A stretch of 11,469 bases of DNA from assembly GCA_002448555.1 (NCBI GenBank), contig DJYV01000097.1, forward strand, positions 1 to 11,469. Reading direction: 5' to 3'. The notes below the pieces were generated by a model. The model ran no database searches and was not told the origin of the DNA. It saw nothing but the letters and a program-made list of their open reading frames with translations. The stretch comes from Flavobacteriales bacterium UBA6969 (lineage in GTDB: Bacteria > Bacteroidota > Bacteroidia > Flavobacteriales_D > Sanyastnellaceae). Within the stretch, counting starts at the first letter, position 1. Each line of letters starts with the position of its first letter. The position numbers and the translations under genes are program-made. Positions 1-7,657 of the stretch are shown one piece after another.

Positions 1-190
1 AGAGCAAGTCCATCAGCCAGAAAAAGCAACCTCAAATTCCGATGTTCCCCTTCCATCTGCATGAAGCGAAAATGAGACGAATTCTGGCAATTCGAACAGC
101 CAAGTAACACGAATACCAACCGCAGTTGGTGAACAGACAGGTATCAGAAAATGGTTCTGTTTATAGCAGCGACAATCCCAAGGGCCGTCC
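1..190. other. Intergenic or gene-end region at left edge, no gene supported
   Basis: This stretch lies downstream of the fumarylacetoacetase stop codon and runs to the window edge. All three plus-strand frames meet stop codons within the first 110 bases and none carries a recognisable protein tail. A minus-strand frame open through this region overlaps the fumarylacetoacetase 3' end in another frame and has no credible composition. One short 5-bp inverted repeat (145-149 with 155-159) is present but has no convincing T-run for a terminator on either strand. A C-terminal tail of a plus-strand gene lying mostly outside the window cannot be excluded. Confidence 0.4.
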
Positions 191-1447
191 TCACCCCACA
201 ACCTTCCCATCCACCTTCCCGAACCCAATCCGCGGCCTACCGTCCCCTCCGGCAAACCCAGTCATACGCACCGTATCTCCGTCAAGGATGAATTTGCGTT
301 CTGAGCCGTCGGGCATCTGAACCGGTTGGGTGCCGCGCCAACTGATTTCCAGCATCGAACCATACGAACCGGGCTCCGGGCCGCTGATGGTACCTGAAGC
401 CATGACGTCTCCGCCGCGGATATTGCAGCCGTTGACGGCGTGATGGGCGAGCTGTTGGCGCATGTTCCAGTACATGTGCTTGAAGTTGGATTGGCAAACT
501 GTTTTGCCCGCGCCGGATTCGGGGATGATATCCACCTGCAACGCCACGTCGTAGTGGGCGTCGCCTTCGTAGGCCAAATACGGCAACACCTCCGGATCCT
601 GCACCGGTCCCGGCACGCGGTATGGCTCCAACGCGTCGAGCGTCACAATCCACGGGTTCATGCTTGACCCGAAGTTCTTACCAAGGAACGGACCGAGCGG
701 CACGTACTCCCACTTCTGGATGTCGCGGGCGGACCAATCGTTGAAGAGGGCCAGACCGAAGATGTAATCGTCGGCCTCTGCCGTGGAGATGGTCTCACCG
801 AGTGGCTTGCCCGGGTGGGTCACAAACGCCATTTCGAGTTCGAAGTCGAGGAGGCGCGAAGGACCGTAAACGGGCGGTTCGGCGTCATTCGGCTTGATTT
901 GGCCGTGGGGGCGCTTGATGGGCGTTCCGCTCACAACAATACTCGAAGCGCGGCCGTGGTAGCCCACGGGGATGTGCTTCCAGTTGGGCAGGAGCGCGTT
1001 GTCCGGGTCGCGGAACATCTTACCGACGTTGCGGGCATGGTCCTCACTGCTGTAGAAGTCGGTGTAATCGCCTATGTGGACGGGCAAATGCAAGGTCGCG
1101 TCGGTCTGTGCCACGAGCACGCTCGTGGCGTCGGCTGCGAGATCCGAACCCTCGCGCAGCAATTCACTCACGCGGCCGCGGACGGCGCGGGTGGCAGCTT
1201 TGCCGCGGTCGATGAAGGCGTTGAGGGTGGGTTGGGCGAAGTCCGTACGCTCACAACCCAACCCGTCGAGGAGCCCCCGCTCGGCCACCGCGTGCAGGTC
1301 CAGAATTTGGTCCCCGATGGCCACGCCCGGTCGCGGGCTGCGGTCGGAAGTGGAGAAGATGCCGAAAGGCAAATTTTGGATGGGGAAATCTGAATCGGCG
1401 GGTACATTCACCCAGCTCTGCAGGTCCGGTCGGTTGGCTTCAATCAT
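191..1447 (-). CDS. fahA: Fumarylacetoacetase
   Basis: The enzyme hydrolyses 4-fumarylacetoacetate to fumarate and acetoacetate, the last step of tyrosine/phenylalanine degradation through homogentisate, in the cytoplasm. The 418-residue product aligns over its whole length with animal FAH. An SH3-like N-terminal domain (about residues 15-120, with SDFPIQNLPFGIFST near the start) is followed by the mixed beta-roll catalytic domain (about 125-415). The metal and catalytic positions known from mouse FAH are all present with a +4 offset: D130, H137, E203, E205, D237 and K257, plus R146, Y163, Q244 and Y248. SGTISG and the closing LDGD segment are also intact. The reading frame stays open upstream to 1597, but the ATG at 1447 fits the family N-terminus and avoids overlap with the divergent alarmone gene. 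No other homogentisate-pathway gene is visible, so it stands alone here. It appears complete and functional. Confidence 0.96.
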   Translation of the reverse strand: MIEANRPDLQSWVNVPADSDFPIQNLPFGIFSTSDRSPRPGVAIGDQILDLHAVAERGLLDGLGCERTDFAQPTLNAFIDRGKAATRAVRGRVSELLREGSDLAADATSVLVAQTDATLHLPVHIGDYTDFYSSEDHARNVGKMFRDPDNALLPNWKHIPVGYHGRASSIVVSGTPIKRPHGQIKPNDAEPPVYGPSRLLDFELEMAFVTHPGKPLGETISTAEADDYIFGLALFNDWSARDIQKWEYVPLGPFLGKNFGSSMNPWIVTLDALEPYRVPGPVQDPEVLPYLAYEGDAHYDVALQVDIIPESGAGKTVCQSNFKHMYWNMRQQLAHHAVNGCNIRGGDVMASGTISGPEPGSYGSMLEISWRGTQPVQMPDGSERKFILDGDTVRMTGFAGGDGRPRIGFGKVDGKVVG

Positions 1448-1518
1448 CAGGCACAAATTGTCCCCGCAAGTTACCCCACGCGGCACCAACGCAATTGAAA
1501 ATTTCCGAACTTCGTTCC

Positions 1519-3741
1519 ATGACCACGCCGCCCATTGACCTCGAAGCCGAGAAGCAGGAAATCCTCCGGCGTTACCGGGGGCTTCTGCGCGCGGCAAAGT
1601 TGAGCAAGTCCAGGGCGGACCGGCGGGCCATCCGCAAGGCGTTTGACATTAGCCTCGAAGCCCACAAGGACATGAGGCGCAAAAGCGGCGAACCGTACAT
1701 CTACCACCCCATCAGCGTGGCGCGTGTGGTAGCGGAAGAGATGGGACTGGACACCACGTCGATTGTTTGCGCCCTGCTCCACGACACGGTTGAAGACACG
1801 TATTTGACACTGGATGATGTCGAGCAGTTGTTCGGCAAGCGCGAGCGCGACATCGTAGACGGATTGACCAAGATGTCCGGCGTGTTCGATCCGGGCACCA
1901 GCGCGCAGGCGGAAAATTTCCGCAAGATGTTGCTGACGCTGAGCGACGACGCACGGGTGATTCTAATCAAGCTTGCCGACCGCCTCGACAACATGCGAAC
2001 GCTCGACCACATGCGGCCGGACAAGCAACAGAAAATCGCGAGCGAGACTTTGTTCATGTACGCGCCCTTGGCCCACCGCCTGGGCCTGTACAGCATGAAG
2101 ACTGAATTGGAGGATTTATCCCTCAAGTACAAGGAACCCGGGGATTACGAGTCGATCGAGACCAAGTTGCGCAAGGGAAAAGCCGTTCGCACGCGCTTCA
2201 TCAACGCCTTTACCCTCCCTATTCGGCGTTCGTTGGATGAGCAGGGGGTCGCATACGAGATTTTGGGACGGCCCAAGAGCATTTACAGCATATGGACCAA
2301 GATGCAGAAGCAGCGGGTCAGCTTTGAAGAGGTGTATGACGTCTTCGCCATCCGCATCATTTTAGAATCGGAAGCCGAGCAAGAAAAAGCCGACGCCTGG
2401 CGTACCTACAGCATCGTCACCGACTACTACCAGCCCAACCCTGACCGCCTGCGCGATTGGATCAGCCTGCCCAAAGCCAACGGCTACGAGAGCCTTCACA
2501 CCACGGTCATGTCGCCCTCTGGCAAGTGGGTGGAGGTTCAGATCCGCTCGCGTCGCATGAACGAAATCGCTGAGAAAGGCCTGGCCGCGCATTGGCGCTA
2601 CAAGCAGGGCGGTGAGGATGAGGGCAAAGCGGCTTCCCAAAACCTCGACAACTGGCTGGTGCAGGTCCGCGAAATGCTAGATAGCGGCGAGACAGACGCC
2701 GTCGACTTCATCGATGAATTCAAGCTCAACCTTAACAGCGAGGAGATTTACGTCTTCACGCCCAACGGCGACCTCTTCAACCTGCCCAAAGGCGCCACGA
2801 CCCTCGACTTTGCCTTCCGTGTGCACACCCAAATCGGGTCCCGCTGCATCGGCGCCAAGGTCAACCACAAACTCGTGCCCCTCTCCAACCAATTAAGCAG
2901 TGGTGACCAGGTCGAAATCATTACCTCCCGCAAACAAAAGCCGAAGGAAGATTGGCTCAGCTACGTGGTCACAGCCAGTGCACGCTCCAAAATCCGCCAC
3001 GCCCTGCGCGACGAGGAACGCGCCGTGGCCAACGACGGAAAGGATAAGCTCCGCAAATGGATGCGCCGGAAGGAAATCGCCTTCAACGACGCCAACATCG
3101 ACAGCCTGATGCGCCGCCTCAAGGACGACAGCCCACACGCGCTCTTCCTCCGCATCGCGAACGGGGATCTTGATCTCGATCGGCTCGGCGGTTTCTCGGT
3201 GGAGAAGAACAAGCTCGTTTGGATCAAGACGCCCGCGGTACCGCCGTCAGCTACCAAAGTACCTGTCGCCCAGCCCCCGAGCAAAAACGACGTATTGCTC
3301 ATCGGTGAAGGCATGCAAAAAATCGATTACAGCCTCGCCAGCTGCTGTAACCCCATCCCGGGCGACGAAGTATTTGGGTTTGTGATGGTGAGCGGCGGCA
3401 TCAAGGTGCACCGGCAAAACTGCCCCAACGCCACCAACCTCCTCTCCAAGTATGCCTACCGCGCCATGAAAGCCCAATGGACGTCGCGCACTGCCAAACA
3501 GTTTGAGGTCACCCTCAACTTCACGGGCATCGACGACGTGGGCCTCGTCAACGCTGTGACCAAGGTCATCTCCGACGACATGCACGTCAACATGCGCGCC
3601 ATCAGCTTTGATTCAGCCGACGGCACCTTTGACGGCCGCGTGAAAGTGTTGGTCACCGACACCGAGCACCTAAAGAAGCTTCAAGCGAAGTTACTGGACG
3701 TGCCGGGGGTGTGGACGGTGGAACGGATGGATGAGGGGTAA
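1519..3741 (+). CDS. spoT: Bifunctional (p)ppGpp synthetase/hydrolase (Rel/SpoT family)
   Basis: This is a long RSH protein that makes (p)ppGpp from ATP and GDP/GTP and removes the 3' pyrophosphate, setting the stringent response. The 740 residues show the standard order. The HD hydrolase domain is at about 40-200, with YHP at H63, HDTVED at H88-D89 and ADRLDNMRTL around D154. The synthetase is at about 240-360, with GRPKSIYSIW, YDVFAIRI, NGYESLHTTV and EVQIRS. TGS is at about 409-470, the zinc-finger-like CC...H...C segment at C609, C610, H631 and C635, and the C-terminal ACT domain at about 660-735. The synthetase motif is RLRD (310-313), the basic RxKD-like form associated with bifunctional enzymes rather than the acidic ExDD of RelA. 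The frame could start at a TTG at 1495, but the ATG at 1519 gives the usual short N-terminus before IDLEAEKQEILRRY. It is convergent with glyA, 8 bp apart, with no terminator hairpin seen. Confidence 0.96.
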   Translation: MTTPPIDLEAEKQEILRRYRGLLRAAKLSKSRADRRAIRKAFDISLEAHKDMRRKSGEPYIYHPISVARVVAEEMGLDTTSIVCALLHDTVEDTYLTLDDVEQLFGKRERDIVDGLTKMSGVFDPGTSAQAENFRKMLLTLSDDARVILIKLADRLDNMRTLDHMRPDKQQKIASETLFMYAPLAHRLGLYSMKTELEDLSLKYKEPGDYESIETKLRKGKAVRTRFINAFTLPIRRSLDEQGVAYEILGRPKSIYSIWTKMQKQRVSFEEVYDVFAIRIILESEAEQEKADAWRTYSIVTDYYQPNPDRLRDWISLPKANGYESLHTTVMSPSGKWVEVQIRSRRMNEIAEKGLAAHWRYKQGGEDEGKAASQNLDNWLVQVREMLDSGETDAVDFIDEFKLNLNSEEIYVFTPNGDLFNLPKGATTLDFAFRVHTQIGSRCIGAKVNHKLVPLSNQLSSGDQVEIITSRKQKPKEDWLSYVVTASARSKIRHALRDEERAVANDGKDKLRKWMRRKEIAFNDANIDSLMRRLKDDSPHALFLRIANGDLDLDRLGGFSVEKNKLVWIKTPAVPPSATKVPVAQPPSKNDVLLIGEGMQKIDYSLASCCNPIPGDEVFGFVMVSGGIKVHRQNCPNATNLLSKYAYRAMKAQWTSRTAKQFEVTLNFTGIDDVGLVNAVTKVISDDMHVNMRAISFDSADGTFDGRVKVLVTDTEHLKKLQAKLLDVPGVWTVERMDEG

Positions 3742-3749
3742 ACTTCGGG

Positions 3750-5021
3750 TCACTCCGCAAACAACGGCAGGGCGCGCATCCGCGCTCGCACCGCTTCGCC
3801 GACGCGGCCGATGACCGCCTCGTCTTCCGGTGAGCAAATCACCGCATCGATCCAATCGACAATCTGTTCCATGTCCGCTTCGACCATGCCACGGGTGGTG
3901 ACGGCTGGCGTCCCAACGCGGATACCGCTGGTCACAAACGGACTTTGGGTATCGAACGGCACCATGTTTTTGTTGAGCGTAATGTGCGCTCGGCCAAGGG
4001 CTTGTTCCGCCACCTTGCCGGTGACCCCCTTGTTGCGAAGGTCGATGAGCATGAGGTGGTTGTCCGTGCCGCCGCTAATCAGGTCGTAGCCACGATCGAC
4101 AAACGCTGCCGCCATGGCTTGGGCATTCTTGATCACCTGCTGCATGTACGTTTTGTAACCGGGCTCAAGTGCCTCGCCGAAGGCCACCGCCTTGGCAGCG
4201 ATGACGTGTTCGAGCGGTCCGCCCTGCATTCCCGGAAATACGCCGCTGTCGAGCAAGGAACTCATCTTGCGCACTACACCTTTCGGCGTGGTCTTGCCCC
4301 ACGGGTTGTCAAAGTCCTGGCCCATCATGATGATGCCACCGCGGGGGCCGCGCAGCGTTTTGTGCGTCGTGGATGTCACGATGTGGCAATGCGGCATGGG
4401 GTTGTTGAGGAGGCCAGCGGCGATGAGACCGGATGGGTGGCTGATGTCCGCGAGGAGCAATGCACCTACGCTGTCGGCAATCTCCCGGAACCGGGCGTAA
4501 TCCCAGTCGCGGCTGTACGCAGATGCTCCACAAATAATGAGCTTGGGCTTAACCTCAGCTGCCGTAGCAGCCACCTTATCCATGTCGATGGTTCCGGTTT
4601 CCTTCTCCACGCCGTAGAAATGCGGCTTGTACAGCTTGCCCGAGTAGTTCACCGTGGAGCCGTGCGTCAAGTGACCGCCGTGGCTCAAATCGAAACCAAG
4701 GATGGAATCGCCGGCGTTGAGCACCGCGAGCATGACAGCCGCATTGGCCGAAGCACCGGAGTGAGGCTGGACATTGGCCCATGCAGCACCAAACAGTTTG
4801 CACAATCGATCAATCGCCAACTGCTCGACTTCGTCCACCACTTCGCAACCGCCGTAGTAACGGCGTCGGGGCAACCCCTCGGCGTACTTATTAGTGAGCA
4901 CACTGCCTTGCGCTTCCATGACCTGGTCGCTGGCGTAGTTTTCACTGGCAATGAGCTCAATGCCCTCCACTTGACGATGGTTTTCACGGGTAATGAGGTC
5001 GGCAATTTGTTGGTCGCGCAT
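3750..5021 (-). CDS. glyA: Serine hydroxymethyltransferase
   Basis: This PLP enzyme interconverts serine plus tetrahydrofolate with glycine plus 5,10-methylene-tetrahydrofolate, the main cytoplasmic source of one-carbon units. The 423 residues are the usual bacterial length. Visible hallmarks are ELIASENYAS near the N-terminus, NKYAEGLPRRRYYGG (44-58), QPHSGASAN (86-93), SHGGHLTHG (113-121), ADISHPSGLIAAG (191-203) carrying the aspartate that contacts the PLP ring nitrogen (D192), and TSTTHKTLRGPRGG (216-229) with the Schiff-base lysine K221. SGIRVGTPAVTTRG lies near the C-terminus. The ATG at 5021 gives the normal family start (MRDQQIADLI). No Shine-Dalgarno is visible, which is common in Bacteroidota. 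A good promoter match lies 63-91 bp upstream and reaches into the divergent gene. All key residues are intact, so an active enzyme is expected. Confidence 0.97.
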   Translation of the reverse strand: MRDQQIADLITRENHRQVEGIELIASENYASDQVMEAQGSVLTNKYAEGLPRRRYYGGCEVVDEVEQLAIDRLCKLFGAAWANVQPHSGASANAAVMLAVLNAGDSILGFDLSHGGHLTHGSTVNYSGKLYKPHFYGVEKETGTIDMDKVAATAAEVKPKLIICGASAYSRDWDYARFREIADSVGALLLADISHPSGLIAAGLLNNPMPHCHIVTSTTHKTLRGPRGGIIMMGQDFDNPWGKTTPKGVVRKMSSLLDSGVFPGMQGGPLEHVIAAKAVAFGEALEPGYKTYMQQVIKNAQAMAAAFVDRGYDLISGGTDNHLMLIDLRNKGVTGKVAEQALGRAHITLNKNMVPFDTQSPFVTSGIRVGTPAVTTRGMVEADMEQIVDWIDAVICSPEDEAVIGRVGEAVRARMRALPLFAE

Positions 5022-5083
5022 GGAATCGATGTTAAAGGAGCGGAGTCCGGTTGGTTATGCGAGAAATCGCGTTAAAAAGAAGC

Positions 5084-5112
5084 CAAATATAGCCTTCGAA
5101 TGAATCCTACAA
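5084..5112 (-). promoter_or_regulatory. Candidate Bacteroidota promoter for glyA
   Basis: Read on the minus strand, TTG (5112-5110) is followed after 18 bases by TATATTTG (5091-5084), an exact match to the Bacteroidota -33 TTG / -7 TAnnTTTG consensus. A transcript start near 5077 would leave a leader of roughly 55 nt before the glyA ATG at 5021. At the start of that leader, a 6-bp stem with a 4-base loop (5057-5072, one G-U pair) could form. The -33 part lies inside the first codons of the divergent gene if that gene really starts at 5100. Sequence match only. Confidence 0.55.
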
Positions 5113-7340
5113 TTCAGAAATTGCACCAGATGCATCGCCGTTTGAACCAACCGCTGAATCTGTGCCTTGATTCGATCATGGTTGCACCACTTGCCTTGCT
5201 TTTGGCCGCCTGCCAAACCCCCATATCCATGCGAGATTCCACGTCCGACGCCACCCCCAATGCCCTCATCCACGAGAGCAGCCCCTACCTCCGCCAGCAC
5301 GCCTACAACCCCGTGGACTGGAAACCGTGGTCGGAAGCCGTTTGGGAAGAGGCCCGAGCAAAGGACAAATTGGTCATCGTCAGCATCGGCTACAGCGCCT
5401 GCCATTGGTGCCACGTCATGGAGCACGAGACTTTTGAAGACAGTGCGGCGGCGGCATTTATGAACGAGCACTTCATCAGCATCAAAGTCGACCGCGAAGA
5501 ACGCCCCGATGTCGACGGCGTATACATGACCGCGGTCCAGCTCATGACCCAACGCGGGGGTTGGCCGCTGAACGCAATCTGCCTGCCCGACGGACGCCCT
5601 ATTTACGGCGGCACTTACTTCCCGCGCGAGCGATGGCTCCAAGCCTTGGGTTCGATTTTAAAGACCCGAGCCGAGAAACCCGAGCGCGTGCTGGAATACG
5701 CCGAGCAACTCACTGCTGGGGTGCAGCAGGCCGAGTTGGTGGATGTGCCGCCCCTGGAGGGTGCGAAAGCCTGGGGCACTCCGGATGCCTTTGGTCCCGC
5801 CGATGCCCAACTCCTCGACGATGGCATAGACCGGTGGCGGCAGCTTTGGGACGCTCGCTGGGGCGGCAACGACCGCGCGCCGAAATTCCCCATTCCGACC
5901 AACCTCGACTTCCTTCTCCATTACGGAACCGTTCGTAACGACCAAGCCGCCCTCGACCACACCCTCAACACGCTCCTGCACATGGAGCGCGGTGGTATAC
6001 ACGATCACATCGGCGGCGGTTTCGCACGCTACAGCGTCGACGAAAAATGGCACATCCCCCACTTCGAGAAGATGTTATATGACAACGCCCAACTCGCCGG
6101 TACGTTTGCCCGAGCGTGGCAGGCGTTTCCCGAGGCGCGAGCAAGCGATCGGGCGGCCTTGCGGCGGGTAGCGCTGGGCATCGTCGATTTCGTACGGCGC
6201 GAATGGAGCCATTCTTCGGGCGGGTTCTATTCCGCCTTGGATGCCGATAGCGAGGGGGTTGAAGGGAAATACTACGTGTGGACCGCGGAGGAACTGCGCG
6301 CAATTTTGACTGAAGAAGAATATCGATTGTGCGAGCAGGCCTACGCGGTGGATGGGAAGAGCGCTTGGGACGAGTACGAATCGGAGGCCACAGCCAATGT
6401 GCTCATGAAGTGGTCGTCAGACAAGTCAATAGCGACATCGCTGGACCGTGAACCGGAAGCCTTGCGGAGGGAATTGGAGCTTGTTCATGCAAAACTTAGG
6501 GCCGTTCGCACGGAGCGCGTTGGCCCTGGACTGGACGACAAAATCTTGACCGCATGGACGGCCTTGATGGTCAGCGGGCTCACCACGACCGGTACCATTT
6601 TCAATCGGACCGAGGACATCGACCGGGCGCGGCAAGCGTTGGATTTCATCCTCGACACACAGCGTCGGGCAGATGGTCGGCTGCAACACGTTTACCACGA
6701 AAGCACAGGACCCCGAATCGACGGCATGTTGGACGACTATGGAAGCACCATCGCCGCCTGCCTCGATTTCTACCAAGCCACGTTTGAAACGAGGTACGCC
6801 CTCGCCGCCGCTGAATTGGCAGAACAGGCCATTGCTGATTTTTACGACAAGGCCCGCGGCACCTTTTGGTTCCAACGAATGAGTGGTGAAGCCCTGTTTG
6901 CCCGCAAGCAAGAAAACGACGACAGCGTCGTTCCGTCGGCCAACGCGCAAATGGCCCGCAACCTCTTCCGGCTTTCCTACCTCTTCAACAGGCCTGATTG
7001 GCGGGTCATGGGCGACCGCATGCTCGCAGGGGCGATGAATCGGGTGGATTACTGGCCAAGCGCTACGCATTGGGCTGGGTTGCTGCTGTGGCGTACAGAG
7101 CCGCATCGGGAAGTGGTCATGACCGGAGACAAGGAGTCAATTGCTGCCGCTCGCCGCAGCTTACAATCCACCTTCCGACCTCAAATTCTTTACGCAGGCG
7201 GAACGGATGAAGCCTTGCCTGCATTGGAACACCGCCAACTCGGCGGACTGAATATTTTCGTTTGCGAAGACGGAGCGTGCGAATTGCCGGTCACGTCTGC
7301 TGAAGAAGCTCTTCAAGCTGTGGCTGTTCGCCGCCGATAA
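5100..7340 (+). CDS. Thioredoxin-fold DUF255 protein (YyaL/SPATA20 family), putative lipoprotein
   Basis: The product has an N-terminal thioredoxin-like DUF255 domain joined to an (alpha/alpha)6-barrel glycosidase-like region. The biochemical role of the family is not settled. With residue 1 at 5100 (746 aa), SPYLRQHAYNPVDW is at 61-74, the CHWC redox-type motif at C101-C104, and REERPDVDGVYM at 132-143. The barrel signatures are APKFP (260-264), HIGGGF (303-308), HFEKMLYDNAQL (321-332), LDADSEG (380-386) and DDKILTAW (479-486). Ahead of the DUF255 domain, a hydrophobic run ends in LLLAAC (C38), a plausible lipobox, so this copy may be exported and lipid-anchored, unlike cytoplasmic family members. 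The start is uncertain. ATGs at 5130 (short n-region with two arginines) and 5178 would still keep the lipobox, while one at 5229 would remove it. No ribosome binding site decides. It is divergent from glyA and overlaps the next gene tail to tail. Confidence 0.9.
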   Translation: MNPTIQKLHQMHRRLNQPLNLCLDSIMVAPLALLLAACQTPISMRDSTSDATPNALIHESSPYLRQHAYNPVDWKPWSEAVWEEARAKDKLVIVSIGYSACHWCHVMEHETFEDSAAAAFMNEHFISIKVDREERPDVDGVYMTAVQLMTQRGGWPLNAICLPDGRPIYGGTYFPRERWLQALGSILKTRAEKPERVLEYAEQLTAGVQQAELVDVPPLEGAKAWGTPDAFGPADAQLLDDGIDRWRQLWDARWGGNDRAPKFPIPTNLDFLLHYGTVRNDQAALDHTLNTLLHMERGGIHDHIGGGFARYSVDEKWHIPHFEKMLYDNAQLAGTFARAWQAFPEARASDRAALRRVALGIVDFVRREWSHSSGGFYSALDADSEGVEGKYYVWTAEELRAILTEEEYRLCEQAYAVDGKSAWDEYESEATANVLMKWSSDKSIATSLDREPEALRRELELVHAKLRAVRTERVGPGLDDKILTAWTALMVSGLTTTGTIFNRTEDIDRARQALDFILDTQRRADGRLQHVYHESTGPRIDGMLDDYGSTIAACLDFYQATFETRYALAAAELAEQAIADFYDKARGTFWFQRMSGEALFARKQENDDSVVPSANAQMARNLFRLSYLFNRPDWRVMGDRMLAGAMNRVDYWPSATHWAGLLLWRTEPHREVVMTGDKESIAAARRSLQSTFRPQILYAGGTDEALPALEHRQLGGLNIFVCEDGACELPVTSAEEALQAVAVRRR

Positions 7341-7648
7341 ATCAACAGCGTACCCCCCACCAAAGACAAGAGGAATAAGCCATGAATGCCCTCAAATGGC
7401 ACTTGTGGATATGGCGGCATCATTTGAGCCGGCTGATTGTCCACGTGTAACGTTGCAAATTCCTCATCGCTCAAAATCATTGAACCGTAGTCATGCTCCC
7501 ATTTGTGGTGCTGAATGGCCTCTTGGTTGTTCCAATCCACTTGGCCCTGGCCCATTCCGTTCAACTTGATTACAGCTGACATTCCAACCATTAAGAGGCA
7601 CTTCAGAAAATTCATTGGGATTGATTTTTTAATCATGTTACGCTTCAT
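7313..7648 (-). CDS. Small exported protein with C-terminal membrane anchor, unknown function
   Basis: I do not recognise this 111-residue protein. It has a basic start (MKRNMIKK), a hydrophobic stretch at about 14-28 that may be a signal peptide, a short polar middle rich in H, Q, D and P (about 35-80), then VPFEG (83-87), a hydrophobic segment (88-104) and RRR (105-107). The last part resembles the VP/membrane-helix/arginine layout of PEP-CTERM-type sorting tails, but no exosortase gene is in the window and a plain single-pass anchor would look the same. The frame is open to 7678, which would overlap the upstream gene. The ATG at 7648 is preferred because AAGGA sits just before it and it leaves a 7-bp gap after the large gene. 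It is probably co-transcribed with that gene. Its last 28 bp overlap the DUF255 gene antisense. Confidence 0.72.
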   Translation of the reverse strand: MKRNMIKKSIPMNFLKCLLMVGMSAVIKLNGMGQGQVDWNNQEAIQHHKWEHDYGSMILSDEEFATLHVDNQPAQMMPPYPQVPFEGIHGLFLLSLVGGTLLIYRRRTATA

Positions 7649-7652
7649 GGCT

Positions 7653-7657
7653 TCCTT
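7653..7657 (-). promoter_or_regulatory. Shine-Dalgarno overlapping the preceding stop codon
   Basis: On the minus strand the large gene's stop codon TAA runs into AAGGAAG, 4 bases after which (counting from AAGGA) the ATG at 7648 begins. A clear Shine-Dalgarno is not seen at the other starts in this window. Its position over the stop codon suggests translational coupling of the small protein to the large one. It also decides the start at 7648 over the upstream in-frame ATGs. Confidence 0.5.

Noticed and set aside
145..159. Possible terminator hairpin after fumarylacetoacetase
   Set aside because: The stem is only 5 bp and no T-run follows on the minus strand.
13..255. 80-codon minus-strand frame at the left edge
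   Set aside because: It overlaps the fumarylacetoacetase 3' end in another frame and has no recognisable features.
815..1393. 192-codon plus-strand open frame opposite fumarylacetoacetase
   Set aside because: It is antisense to a confidently identified gene with no recognisable domain of its own.
1495..1518. TTG start for Rel/SpoT
   Set aside because: It adds only 8 residues unlike the family start; the ATG at 1519 is the simpler choice.
1448..1597. N-terminal extension of fumarylacetoacetase
   Set aside because: The added 50 residues do not match the family N-terminus and would overlap the divergent Rel/SpoT gene.
3945..5075. 376-codon plus-strand open frame opposite glyA
   Set aside because: It is fully antisense to a gene with all serine hydroxymethyltransferase residues intact; the product is rich in H, R and V and resembles no family, as expected for a shadow in GC-rich DNA.
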